Shown one piece after another: positions 9,814-20,400 of a stretch of DNA of 26,902 bases. The stretch covers positions 1-26,902 of the forward strand of contig QWDQ01000099.1 in the NCBI GenBank assembly GCA_003868215.1, given 5' to 3'. Position 1 is the first letter of the stretch, and every line of letters starts with the position of its first letter. The stretch comes from Pseudophaeomoniella oleicola (lineage: Eukaryota > Ascomycota > Eurotiomycetes > Phaeomoniellales > Phaeomoniellaceae). The notes under the pieces were generated by a model that did no database searches, was not told where the DNA came from, and saw only the letters and a list, made by a program, of their open reading frames with translations. The translations under genes and the position numbers were made by a program.

Positions 9814-11830
9814 ATGGGTTGTTGTGGTGATCGAGAGAAGCTGGGAGAGCTAAGGGCCGAGCAAAAATGGGATTATATTGTAAGATAAGCTGCGATTGCC
9901 CTCTTAAGAGACGTACTGACACTATTAGAACCTCGACGAGTTCAAATCGGAGTCCTGCCTCACACCTCTCTCATATGGCGTGCTTTTTATTTCCCTCATC
10001 ATCTCGATATCGGTCTACGCCGTCGATACATTCACTGCCATCAATCTCTTGGCCTTTGATCGATGGTCAGGCCAGATCAGCCCCGCCATTCCTTTTACCG
10101 TTTCCCGATGGATCTTCGCCGGTTGTATTATATGTTCGTTTGTCCTGCTATTCTACCGTTGGCTTAGAGCAGTCCGAGTCATGCGACAAGGTGGTGTGGC
10201 GCAGAGCTATCTCGATCCTCTCGCCGTTCGAATCCAGAGTATCAGAATGGGGAAAAACGGGCGTGGCTGGAAACGTTTCCTCGTTTTCGCAGAGTTGACC
10301 AAAGGCAAGAAAGGCACCGACTACGTTGCATTGTTCACGTACTTCTCATTCGAAGCGTGGTTGCGTGTAGTCTTTGCAGAAGGGCCTCGACAAGTCGTCA
10401 ATGCCCTAACTCTCTATTCCGTCATGAAGCTCAAGCTCATACCTACCGGCGATCATGCCGCAAAAAATGGTCACTCTTCAGTAGCTCAGTTCTTTGTGAA
10501 TGTGGAGGCGCTGGCGGACTCTGATCAGAAACAAGCTGTCGTGTTTTTCGGCATGCTGTTCACTTTGGTCGTCTGGGTTATCTCTATCATCAACCTGGCA
10601 CTTGCCGTGCTGCTGTATATCTTCTTCCTCTTTCATCACATTCCAAGTGCGGATGGCAGTTTGTCAAAGTACTGCCGTCGCAAAATCAATCAGCGCATGG
10701 AAAAGATTGTGCAAGCCAAGGTTCTGAAGAACTTGAAGAAAGAGAATGCGATGAGGGCGAGACAAGAAGCCAAAGGCGGAAAGGATGGGAAGCGACAACA
10801 GCCTACCCTCCCGTCAATTGGCATAGATGCTGAAGAGAAGGAACCTGATTTACCACTACTTTCACGTGCCGACACTCAATCTACACTTCCTCTATACCAG
10901 TCCGAAGCAGGTAGCTCAATGTTCGGTGATCTCAGCCGCCACCCAACAATGCCCGATGTGCCCGATATTTCTGGCCGCCCGGGTGCTCCCACTCGCACTG
11001 TGACCCAAGCTTCGGCGAAGTCCAGTGCTAGCTACTCTTCGAATGCACCCCTCATAAGCTCGGCTGGCGACATCGGATATGGCGGTCGTTCGGAGTCTCC
11101 AGGTCCTGGGCCGATCGGCTATGGACGATCAGAGTCGCCTCGTCCGTCCTCTCCCGCCAACTATGCTGCAAGGGCTATGCCACCAGGACGCAGTATGACC
11201 GGCTCAACCCAGTCTTCACAATATCCATATTCTGGACCACCACGTCCTCCAACCGCCCAAGGGCGTCAGACCCCGGGTAATTACTCCATGGATCCCTCGA
11301 GATCTATGAGTGGAATGAGCAATTCATCAATTCAAAGCTTTCAGCAGCAAGTGCCGAATTCATACCAAATGGGACCTATCCCCAGGTCAGGGACAGCTCA
11401 AAGTATGGCCCCACCACGACCTGGTACGGCGCAAGGCATGGGACCTGCGCCTCCAATGAGTCGACGTACTCCTGGGCCGTCGCCCATGGATGGCCGAAAT
11501 CCTCCAAGCTTCTCGAACAATCCATATATGAATTACAGGGCTCCACCTTCATCGAACTCCGGTCGTGGAACTCCTGTATCCCAATCATCAGCGTCAGTGA
11601 ACGGCTCGTATATGCCGTACAATCCAGCAGCACGACCAAGCACTCCGCAAGGCGGACCGCAGGGAATGCCTCACGGACCTCCTCGTAGTTTTACCCAGCC
11701 AAACATTGCCGGGAATAATTACGCAAACTCCCCAATGCGTCCCGGGCAATATCCTCCGAGATCAGGAACAGCACCACCATCCCAGCAGCAAGGCGACGGA
11801 GGATATGATGATATCTTGAATTCCTACTAG
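9814..11830 (+). CDS. kch1: Kch1-type fungal potassium channel/transporter
   Basis: Join 9814-9879, 9929-11830; 655 residues. The 49-nt intron (GTAAGA donor, ACTGAC branch, TTAG acceptor) links MGCCGDREKLGELRAEQKW to NLDEFKSESCLTPLSYG without loss of frame. The N-terminal half fits the fungal potassium channel family of yeast Kch1 and Kch2/Prm6, plasma-membrane proteins that promote K+ uptake and Ca2+ influx during pheromone or ER stress responses. Hydrophobic segments lie at about 38-60, 72-98 and 225-262. A further conserved block (SFEAWLRVVFAEGPRQVVNALTLYSVMK, split here as SFEAWLRVVFAEG and RQVVNALTLYSVM) precedes the last one. A basic, charged stretch follows, then a disordered tail of about 300 residues rich in P, S, G and Q with short repeats (RSESP, RPGTAQ, SMSGMS). 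G2-C3-C4 could be lipidated. Channel activity is inferred from the family. Confidence 0.85.
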
Positions 11831-12302
11831 GATACAGAGGTGGGATATCGATATTTTGACGAAGTTTACGAAAATTAGCGCGCGAGTTCTTGAGGTTTGG
11901 GGGTCATCACTTGTGTATAATCTAACGGGTCTTTTGCCACTGCTATGACCAGATACCTTCTTTAGTAGAGTAGATACCCATCAATTGATATATTTCATTA
12001 TAAAATGGTCACCGTAGTAAAACATGTAGATTTGATGAATGGGAGTTGAGGAATCTCAATGTTGTCTAGACGTTCTGGCGAGAGGATAAAGCCGCTCTCC
12101 ACCACGAGCCAGGAAGCTTACTGGAGTTCCCCTACGTCAAATGCGGCGAGACAAGGAATATTGTTGAGAGTCAATGCTTTGTTTCCACCTCATATGAACG
12201 ATCGATGAAATACATACCTTGGTACTCCTTTCATTCCAGAATGTGTTTCTTGCATTGGCCGTAGAGCAATGCTCAGAACATCCCATCTACATCTGCACGA
12301 AC
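11831..12302. other. Compact intergenic region, kch1 to the TAPT1 gene
   Basis: 472 bases holding the kch1 3' flank and the promoter and leader of the TAPT1-family gene. The last 110 bases contain three upstream ATGs, described separately. Confidence 0.6.
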
Positions 12303-12424
12303 ATGACAGAAGTGCATCCTCGACATGCAGACACCGACCTCGATCCTGCTGGTCGGGAGCCACATGGATGGTCACAGAGGAGACCATCACAGATAGCAGT
12401 CCACAACGACGAGAACTCATCTAG
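12194..12424 (+). promoter_or_regulatory. Cluster of upstream ORFs before and across the TAPT1-family start
   Basis: A 4-codon ORF begins at 12194 and a 7-codon ORF at 12241. A 51-codon out-of-frame ORF runs from 12269 to 12424, across the main ATG at 12303. If transcription starts upstream of these they should lower translation of the main frame; otherwise they are irrelevant. Confidence 0.35.
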
Positions 12425-15161
12425 TCAGACAGTAAATGGCGTGCATACGGATGGCCTAGGAGCGAACCAGGTCACAACAGCAGTGGCGCCACGAGCCTTG
12501 ACCGCTTCTGAACCGAATACAATGCCGAACCACACTTCGACGCACGAGTCTGCGCTTGGTGATGGAGGAGGCGAAGAACATGCCGACAAGGAGATTGCTG
12601 AAGAGAGGAAGCGCCGGATCAGCAAGGCGGGCTTTGTTGCCACCGAGGACCACGACAAGGACAAAGTCTTGAAACTATCACCGGCGAAGATACACGAATT
12701 GACCTCATCTCCCGAGTCACTGCCACTTCGAGTCCTGCCCGATTCCGCTTTACCTTTGCAGAGTGCATTGGCAGCAGCAGATCCGCCATCGTTTTCGCTG
12801 CCGATTCCAGTGGTCAAAGACGGAGATGTGACCACTCAAGGGAAGAGAGAGCTCGCTGCTCCTGGGTTAGCTATGAATAATACCAATATGCCACTCTCGA
12901 TTATGGGCGATGGGCAAACTCGTTTGGTGTCCCCAACTCCATCACGGCCGGCTGCAATGCATAGAGCAATCTCTACACCCGCAACAGTTCGACCGAAGCG
13001 CTCGAAAGATGACATGTCCGTTCGATCTACGAGGGTGCGACATCTCCCAACTCCACTCAAATTCGATGCTCCTAGTGAGAAAGCTTCCCTGGTGCCATCT
13101 ACGCTCCCAGACAATCTTCCATCGCCAATGCCCCCTTCGATCCCTCTGCCTCCGCTATCTATGCCAACATATCTCCAACTTGAACTGGCATCAACAAGGC
13201 CTTCGCCATTGTACATTCATCGATCAGTCACCAGCGATTTCCCTTACGAAACATCACGTGTCAAGTTAGAACGTCTACAGAACTTTTTGTTTCTTCCTCC
13301 GCAGCTAGAGTCAGTGCTATGGTTTGGCACATTTGCATGCATAGATGCATGGCTATACACCTTTACTATACTACCTTTGCGTTTCTTCAAGGCTCTTTCG
13401 ATACTTATGCGCTCATGGATGACCAATATTGCCACAGAAGTACAATTTATCTCCAGCTTTGTCTATCAAGGTTCGGGGAGAATGTGGGAGCGCCGGCGTA
13501 CTAGAGGCGCTTCTCTATCAGATCCAATTTCAAGGGACCCATTTGTCGAAGCTTCGGGGTCAAATAGAACGAGCTTTCTACCCAAGGAAGCACATAGGAG
13601 GCCGACCCCTTCAGAACCCCTTTCGGAGACAGGTCGAATATCCAGGACAGCGCGGAGGCACAAACGCTCGAAATCAGTGCCGTCCACACTATTGCCGGAC
13701 GACAAGGCAGATATTCTCAAAGGCCTGCTGATTATTGCCACCTGCGTTATCCTGATGCGTCTCAACGCGAGTCGGATGTACCATTGGATCCGTCAGCAAG
13801 CTGCAATCAAGCTCTACGTCATCTACAATGTCCTTGAAGTGAGCGATCGGCTATTTTCTGCTCTCGGCCAGGATGTGCTTGAGTGCCTCTTCTCAAGGGA
13901 AGCACTGGAACGCAAGCCGGACGGCCGAAGTAAAGTCATGCGTCCGTTCTGGTTATTTGTTCTCGCTCTAGTCTATTGTGTCATCCACTCGACAGCGTTG
14001 TTCTACCAGGTCATCACCTTGAATGTCGCCGTCAATTCTTATTCCAATGCCCTAATCACACTCTTGATATCTAATCAGTTTGTGGAGATCAAGTCGACGG
14101 TCTTCAAAAAATTCGAGAAAGAGAATCTCTTCCAACTGACGTGTGCGGATGTTGTTGAACGCTTCCAACTCTGGCTGATGCTGGTCATCATCGCGTCGCG
14201 GAACATTGTTGAGACTGGTGGGCTCAGCACGGGATTCAGCTTGTTTTTCACATCCTCGAGTTCGCCAAATCCTGCCACAAATACCTCAGACACATTTTCA
14301 CCTCCTCGATCCTCAACATCTATCCTGCCTAGCGCATTCGAATTGCTTCCGAATCTGCTATCTTCTGTGACTGCGTATGCCCCTTCAGTGGCCCATGTTC
14401 TAGCTCCTTTCCTTGTGGTGCTCGGATCGGAAATGCTGGTCGACTGGCTCAAGCATGCATATATCAACAAGTTCAACAATACTCGCCCTGCTATCTACGG
14501 CCGCTTCCTTGACGTCCTTGCCAAAGACTACTATTCGCACGCATTTGCGGATCAGAACCTTACGAAGCGGCTTGGCCTCCCCGTCATACCACTAAGCTGC
14601 CTGTTCATACGAGCTGGCGTACAGACATACCACATGTTCTTAGCAGCCTGGGTTCCCGCACCTTTACCTAGTTCTGCGACCTCGCTCGCCAGTCTCACGA
14701 CTTCATCCATCTCTTCTCCCACATCTACCACGGCAGCCATCTCTCAGCAGATTGACGCCTGGATCCGTCACATCCCCGTCTCTATTTCCTCCTCCCGTGC
14801 GTTTAAGAACCTGACCACCATCATCATCTGCGTTCTCCTCTTTGTCGTTCTCCTCGCGCTCAAACTTGTGCTCGGAATGCTCTTACTCAGCTTTGCTCGC
14901 TCACGCTACCGGTCGATGAAACAACGCGAGAAGGATCCTACCCATCACGTGGAAGGCGGCCGCAGGGTAGGGGGCTGGGGTGTTGTCGAAGTCGACGAAG
15001 ACAAGCGACGGTGGATCTACGAGGATGATCCGGCCGGCGCGAAGGCGGCCCGGGACAGAGACGTGAAGGAGATAGAGAGAAGGGACAAGGAGATGAAGGA
15101 GAAGGAACAGGGGTACGAGAGGGTCAAGAGATACGAGATGGTTGCGAAGAGAATCTGGTGA
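12303..15161 (+). CDS. TAPT1: TAPT1/Emp65 family multi-pass membrane protein
   Basis: One uninterrupted exon, 952 residues. The first in-frame ATG is 12303; the open frame upstream has no other ATG. Residues 1-320 are polar and probably disordered. The family domain follows (LERLQNFLFLPPQLESVLWF, then a membrane segment). After a second polar insert come helices near 475-495, 549-575, 620-635, 700-715 and 838-865. The block NSYSNALITLLISNQFVEIK and the adjacent F-K-K-F-E-K-E-N-L-F-Q are characteristic of TAPT1 proteins. Yeast Emp65 is an ER protein that works with Slp1 in protecting soluble ER proteins, and animal TAPT1 is linked to the ciliary base; the role here is inferred. The charged C-terminus ends in MVAKRIW. 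A candidate intron overlaps the stop codon but would not change the protein. Confidence 0.9.
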   Translation: MTEVHPRHADTDLDPAGREPHGWSQRRPSQIAVHNDENSSSQTVNGVHTDGLGANQVTTAVAPRALTASEPNTMPNHTSTHESALGDGGGEEHADKEIAEERKRRISKAGFVATEDHDKDKVLKLSPAKIHELTSSPESLPLRVLPDSALPLQSALAAADPPSFSLPIPVVKDGDVTTQGKRELAAPGLAMNNTNMPLSIMGDGQTRLVSPTPSRPAAMHRAISTPATVRPKRSKDDMSVRSTRVRHLPTPLKFDAPSEKASLVPSTLPDNLPSPMPPSIPLPPLSMPTYLQLELASTRPSPLYIHRSVTSDFPYETSRVKLERLQNFLFLPPQLESVLWFGTFACIDAWLYTFTILPLRFFKALSILMRSWMTNIATEVQFISSFVYQGSGRMWERRRTRGASLSDPISRDPFVEASGSNRTSFLPKEAHRRPTPSEPLSETGRISRTARRHKRSKSVPSTLLPDDKADILKGLLIIATCVILMRLNASRMYHWIRQQAAIKLYVIYNVLEVSDRLFSALGQDVLECLFSREALERKPDGRSKVMRPFWLFVLALVYCVIHSTALFYQVITLNVAVNSYSNALITLLISNQFVEIKSTVFKKFEKENLFQLTCADVVERFQLWLMLVIIASRNIVETGGLSTGFSLFFTSSSSPNPATNTSDTFSPPRSSTSILPSAFELLPNLLSSVTAYAPSVAHVLAPFLVVLGSEMLVDWLKHAYINKFNNTRPAIYGRFLDVLAKDYYSHAFADQNLTKRLGLPVIPLSCLFIRAGVQTYHMFLAAWVPAPLPSSATSLASLTTSSISSPTSTTAAISQQIDAWIRHIPVSISSSRAFKNLTTIIICVLLFVVLLALKLVLGMLLLSFARSRYRSMKQREKDPTHHVEGGRRVGGWGVVEVDEDKRRWIYEDDPAGAKAARDRDVKEIERRDKEMKEKEQGYERVKRYEMVAKRIW

Positions 15162-15212
15162 GCATCGTTACCAATTTGCGCAACTAACCACAGCATGTTT
15201 GTAGATAGCCAG

Positions 15213-15242
15213 CTCGCTCTCTCTCTCGCTCTCTCTCTCTCG
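15213..15242 (+). repeat. CT-rich microsatellite after the TAPT1-family gene
   Basis: Imperfect (CT)n interrupted by CG dinucleotides, starting about 50 bases after the stop codon and probably in the 3' UTR. Confidence 0.85.
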
Positions 15243-15839
15243 GAGCAGTAATACATCATAGTAACGGAATTTGATCCGATTCAATCATGATCGTCATAAA
15301 CAATCAATTTGGACCCAGGTCTTTGGGAAGGAATCTATTTAGCAAAATCGTTTCATGTTTCCTATTCACTGGAGTCTTTTTGGGGGGAAAGGAGGATCCA
15401 ATATAGGGAACTAACGTTAGTCAGTAATTATCGAGGGAACTGAGCATGGGCTGATGGAGATTTTGAGGAGTATTATTAAGGATAGGGGCCCGCCGCCGCC
15501 GCAATCATTCAGTACCTACCTAATTACCTACGGAGTATTAATTACTGTACAATTTCCATAATAAATCATGACAAAGTGGCAGACAGAGGAAGAGTACCTA
15601 CCTACCTTAGGTCCTACTCAGAGGATAGAAAGGAGGTCAAAGTGGAGTTGTACTATATTATCGCATGGACTGTAAGTTACCTAATCTACCAATATGCCTC
15701 CCTCTCAACAACAAAGAAGAAGGAGACCGGACTTTACAGTAATTACCTTAGGTAAGTTTACATTGTAGTTTAGGTACCTCACTGACTTTACCGTAGAGAG
15801 TAAACTAGCCCTCAGCCTTTAGTCTTTAGGGGGTTCGTT

Positions 15840-15853
15840 CCCCCCCCCCCCCC
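15840..15853 (+). repeat. C14 homopolymer
   Basis: Fourteen consecutive C bases following a GGGGGTTCGTT word. Such a tract is prone to length error, so the exact count may not be reliable. Confidence 0.9.
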
Positions 15854-15938
15854 ATCTTCCCTTTCCCACCCGTTGAGTCTATACCGGATTTTGGTTTAGA
15901 TCGGGGTTGGTTTGGTTTGGCTTGGCTTTTGGTTTTTT

Positions 15939-15970
15939 GGGGCTTGGGCTTGGGCTTGGGCTTGGGCTTG
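15939..15970 (+). repeat. GGGCTT tandem repeat, candidate G-quadruplex
   Basis: A GGGG run and four GGG runs are separated by identical three-base CTT loops, followed nearby by another GGG. This meets the usual G3N1-7 quadruplex pattern. The preceding 35 bases are also G/T-only with few exceptions. Confidence 0.85.
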
Positions 15971-17656
15971 CCTGGGAAACCGTTGAGGTGCGCAGCTCGC
16001 CGGTGGGTTAAAGTAGATTAGTTTGATCGAAGGTATGAGAGGAGGGGATCAGATGTTCTTTCTTTACGGTATACATATGTAGGAGATAGTATGTTGGTAG
16101 ATAGCTTGGGTGTCGTTGATACGATAAGATGAGAGGAGAGGAACGAGGAAAAGAGACAGATAGGAAAGATAGATTAGCTTAGCTTAGCTATGGCTCTCTT
16201 TACCGGACTTTTAGGTACAGTAGCTAAGGTAACCTAGTCCTGCACACTAAATGTCCTTAAATCACCTCAGGGATCAATTAGCTCCCAAGACAAGCAAAAT
16301 AGTTACCTCTTTTTTTTCAAGGGTCAAGGACTTTTTCCCTTCATCTTTTCATCGATCGGGTATCACTCAACGATAGTAATTTGAAGCTATGGAGATATAC
16401 AGTACCTACTGTAGTTATCATACAGGTTGAAGCCGTTTCTCGATCGATCTTTTCGATGAATCTAACCTCTCAGCATCTGCCGGCAGCAGCGTCTAAAATG
16501 AATCTCCACCTTTGCTGTTGATAAGGACGTATAAGTTAGTACGGAAAGGACACAGCTCGACAGGTGAGTGAAATCAAATGTGATTGATGGTGGATATATA
16601 TGCTCGCTGAAGTATGGAAATGGATCAGGCATAGAGGAGACATGATTTGGCTGTACAAGGATCATACCATGTGCATTAGCTGCTGCAGTAGGCGTAGTAA
16701 TCACAAGGATGTGTCTCTTCTGGTGTCTTGTCAGCTATCTCTCTGTTCTCGTCAACGTTGACCTTTTGTCCTCCCCGGGTTCTTATTCATCATCCATGTA
16801 GTCGACTTCATTATATCCGTAGATACTCTCAATGAGTTTGAATTGCATAATTGTCTTCCTCATCTTTTCTGACTGCTGGAGACAGCCGTCAATTCCTTGG
16901 TGGCAGCCATTCTTTCGCTCTTTTATCTGTAACAATCCGTCTTGATATTGCTCCACTTTGGCCAAAAAGGAAAGGAAAAAAAAGAGTCTTTTCAACAACG
17001 TGCTTTTCCAGCTTCACTTTTCGTTGAATATCTCACCTCTTCCTGTAGGTGATAAGCTGATCGGGACTGCACGAAAAGGAAGAGAAGAGAGAGAGAGGAA
17101 AGACAGTCAAGTTTAGAATCAATTCCGAGACTCAAAAAGAAGGCCATCATTGGAACTAAACTTGGGTCCGGTGTTTGCGCCTTATCGGCTGTTGATTTCT
17201 CGAACATTTGTTACTTCGTACAGCCCCCGAGATCGTCCCCAATCATCAACTTCCCTCCCCCTTCACCACCACCCAAAACCGAACGGAGAGAACAACACCA
17301 CCGCCTCCACAGAATCATTCGCTTGATACACCACCACTCTTTTTATTCGATAAACCGACTCTCTCTCAGAAGATTCAGGGCCAACTTTTATTCTTGTTTC
17401 ACAACCGCGCTCTTTCCTGTCAAGCAGACGGCAAGATTGATGCAAGCTACGTGATTGCTTGATGCCCGCACGGTAAATTCAATAAACTTGACTTTTAAGC
17501 GACGCTGTCTGGCCGCGAATCACAACACTCCAAAACCGTTACGCCGTGTCACTACCCGCCTCGGGCAGCATCTTACCTGTGACTTTCCCATCCGTCCCAA
17601 ACACGCTCACTCACTCGTCCCGTCCGCTCGTTACGAACCCCTCCCTTTCCATTATC

Positions 17657-20400
17657 ATGGAAGCAAACACAACCGATCCTCCAAGGAAAAGCTTCAGAAC
17701 TTCATCCAAGTTACACAAAAATCCCCCTCCTTCGCTCAGTTCGCGCTTATCACTCAGAAAGCCACAGTCGGCCACTTCGCTACGCCGCCATCCGTCCGCG
17801 CCTACCTTCCCTCGCTCGCAAACTCCAGCAGCAGCAGCAGCAGCAGCAGCATCGAACCGCGACCATCAACGAACGCGATCAAACCAGTACGGCTCATCCA
17901 CTTCCTCACTCGAGCAGATCAGTGCAGGTCCATCGCCAGTTTTAGCAGGTTCTTCCACAGGATTCGGCGGCGCTGGAGGCGCTGCATCGACGTACGGCAA
18001 CCAACCTAATCGGTCGCCAGTTCATCGCTTCTCGACGCAAGGATCGTCGCAAGATGATTTGATCGGTCCCCCATTTGACTCAAAAGGCCTTTTGAGCACC
18101 ATTGACTCTTCGAAAGCGTCTGCGTACCACAATCCCCTCAGGCGTCCACCGCCGCCCCCAACTTCTCACACCAGTCCTGATTCGCGAGGCCTGCATCTGT
18201 TACGACAATCGCGGAGCTTCAAAAACGATCCCACCATGGAGATCACACCACCACGGTCAGATAACTCGGGGACTATGAGTCCGAAGAGGTTATCGGACGA
18301 ACCAACATCGGGGAAGCCTCCACCGCCATCGAGGAAGAAGAGTGGATTCTCTAGCTTTGTGAACAGCATGCTGGGCTCGCCGCGGACGATTAAGATCTCA
18401 GCGCCAGAGAATCCAGTGCACATGATCCATGTTGGATATGATAACCAAACTGGACAATTTACGGTGAGTGTGGCAGCTTCTCAATGCTCCCGTGATTGTT
18501 CCAACTGTGTGTACTAACGTTGTGACTTAGGGTCTTCCGAGGGAATGGCAGCGGATGCTTCAAGATGCTGGTGTGAAGGAAGAGGAACAGAAGCAAGATC
18601 CTCAGACTATGACTGCAATCATGAATTTCTACGAGAAGAACATGCAGGGAGATGATGATGCTTACCACAAATTCGATTACGCGAAACCATCAGTAGATAC
18701 CATTCCAGCAGGTCTACAGAGCCCACAGATGGGACCTCCAACAGGTGGTGCAAGCCCTGGTCCTTACACGCCAATGGCCGGCATGATGTCCCCTCCGCAG
18801 AGCCCAAGATTCCCGCAAAACCATGAAGGTAGCTTTGAAAATCCGCGAGCTCCCCCTCCAATCCCCCGTTCAACCCCTGGCATTGGACCGACTTCACCAG
18901 GTCCAGGTGCGGGTGGTGCTTACAGTGGTCTCGTTCCAAGTAGAGCAGCGCCAAAGCCGCCTGGGCAAGGCTCTAACTTCACTCCAGCTCGTCCAGCACC
19001 TCCTCCGCCAACTCCTAAAACATTACCTCTCGGTCAAGGTCGTCCAAGTCAGGATGCTGCAAGAAGCCCATACGCTCCTCAGAGTCCAGAAATGGTTCAG
19101 GTGACACCGCAGAGCTCTATGCGTAGTCGATCGAACTCGAAGGCTAATGGTGCTGGTCCGACTGCTCCACCTTCAGCTGGCATCAAATCACCTATTCAAT
19201 ACCAACAGCAGCAGGAACAAGCGATGATTACGGCACAACAGCAGATTGCAAATAAACAGCTCGACCGCAGTAAGAGTCAGAGTCAGCGTCAGCAACAACC
19301 GATGGCAGCAGGTGCTCCTCAGATGGGGCCTCAAGGCCAACAGCCTCAGTATGCAAATATCCCAGATCCGAATTCTGCACAGCCAGCTCCTGGTCTCGCA
19401 CGTCCTCGGCCAAGACACCGACAGCCAGAACCTAATATGGATGAGATTCGTGCTCGCCTGTTTGCAATTTGTACTCCCGGTGATCCAAAAATGTACTACA
19501 GAGATCTACGAAAGATTGGGCAGGGTGCCTCTGGCGGTGTATACCAAGCATACGAAGTTGGTACCAATCGATGTGTTGCCATCAAGCAAATGAATTTGGA
19601 ACAACAGCCGAAGAAGGATCTGATTATCAATGAGATCTTGGTTATGAAGGACAGCAAGCATAAGAACATTGTGAATTTCATGGACAGCTACCTTCAGGGG
19701 GGTGATCTCTGGGTCGTCATGGAATATATGGAGGGTGGCAGTCTGACAGACGTCGTCACCTTCAACATCATGAGTGAAGGTCAGATTGCATCGGTGTGCC
19801 GAGAGACTCTATATGGACTGCAACACCTACATTCGAAGAACGTGATCCATCGTGACATCAAGTCAGACAACATACTCTTGTCCATGGATGGTAACATCAA
19901 ACTCACTGATTTTGGTTTCTGCGCTCAGATCAATGAATCTCACAACAAGCGGACCACAATGGTGGGTACTCCGTACTGGATGGCTCCTGAGGTTGTTACG
20001 CGCAAAGAATATGGCCGCAAGGTCGATATCTGGAGCTTGGGGATTATGGCAATCGAAATGATTGAAGGAGAGCCTCCATATCTGACAGAATCTCCGCTTC
20101 GTGCACTTTACCTGATTGCCAAGTTTGGTACACCGGAAATCAAGGAGTCGCACAATCTGTCAGCCGTCTTCAAGGACTTCCTTTACTTCGCGCTGAAAGT
20201 CGAACCCGAGAAGCGTGCTTCTGCTCATGATCTGATACATGTAAGTTTCTTTTGCCTCCAAGCTGTCGCAGGTGGCTTGCTAACATTGTTGAAAGCATCC
20301 ATTTATGCAAAAATGTGAACCACTTAGCAGCCTCGCTCCTCTTGTCATTGCTGCTCGGAAGAGCCGAGCCCAGGAGCGGGCACACCGAGCAGGACATTAA
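17657..20400 (+). CDS. ste20: Ste20, p21-activated protein kinase (PAK)
   Basis: Join 17657-18463, 18531-20240, 20296-20400; 873 residues. Introns of 67 nt (TACTAAC branch) and 55 nt (GCTAAC branch). A disordered N-terminus with an eight-Ala tract leads to a CRIB domain at about 247-275 ([16 protein letters not shown]), split by intron 1, which binds Cdc42-GTP. A P/Q-rich linker follows. The kinase domain has the glycine loop IGQGASGGV (598-606), K621, HRD with D711, DFG with D729 and [31 protein letters not shown] and the lack of a PH domain before CRIB point to Ste20 rather than Cla4. The last 34 residues come from exon 3 and contain [14 protein letters not shown], matching the Gbeta-binding motif at the end of yeast Ste20. 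Expected role: upstream kinase of pheromone and filamentation MAPK cascades and of polarity. All catalytic residues are present. Confidence 0.95.

Larger units (their letters stand above)
15162..17656. other. Long intergenic region upstream of ste20
   Basis: About 2.5 kb with no gene I can support. It is rich in simple sequence: a CT tract, a C14 run, a G/T-rich block with GGGCTT repeats, many TACCTAC/GTAGGTA words (15515-15785, 16213-16235, 16400-16412) and a TTAGC triplication near 16181. The last 450 bases are pyrimidine-rich and probably the ste20 promoter and 5' leader. Two short reverse-strand frames (16462-16704, 16783-16998) have no recognisable content. Confidence 0.6.

Noticed and set aside
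10195-10240. tRNA-like A-box and B-box words (TGGCGCAGAG and GTTCGAATCC) on the + strand
   Set aside because: They lie inside the kch1 coding exon, the A box does not fit the consensus well, and I see no acceptor-stem pairing.
17455-18009. 184-residue open frame overlapping the start of ste20 in another frame
   Set aside because: It has no ATG at its beginning, contains a poly-Ser run that mirrors the ste20 poly-Ala codons, and is a shadow of the ste20 N-terminal exon.
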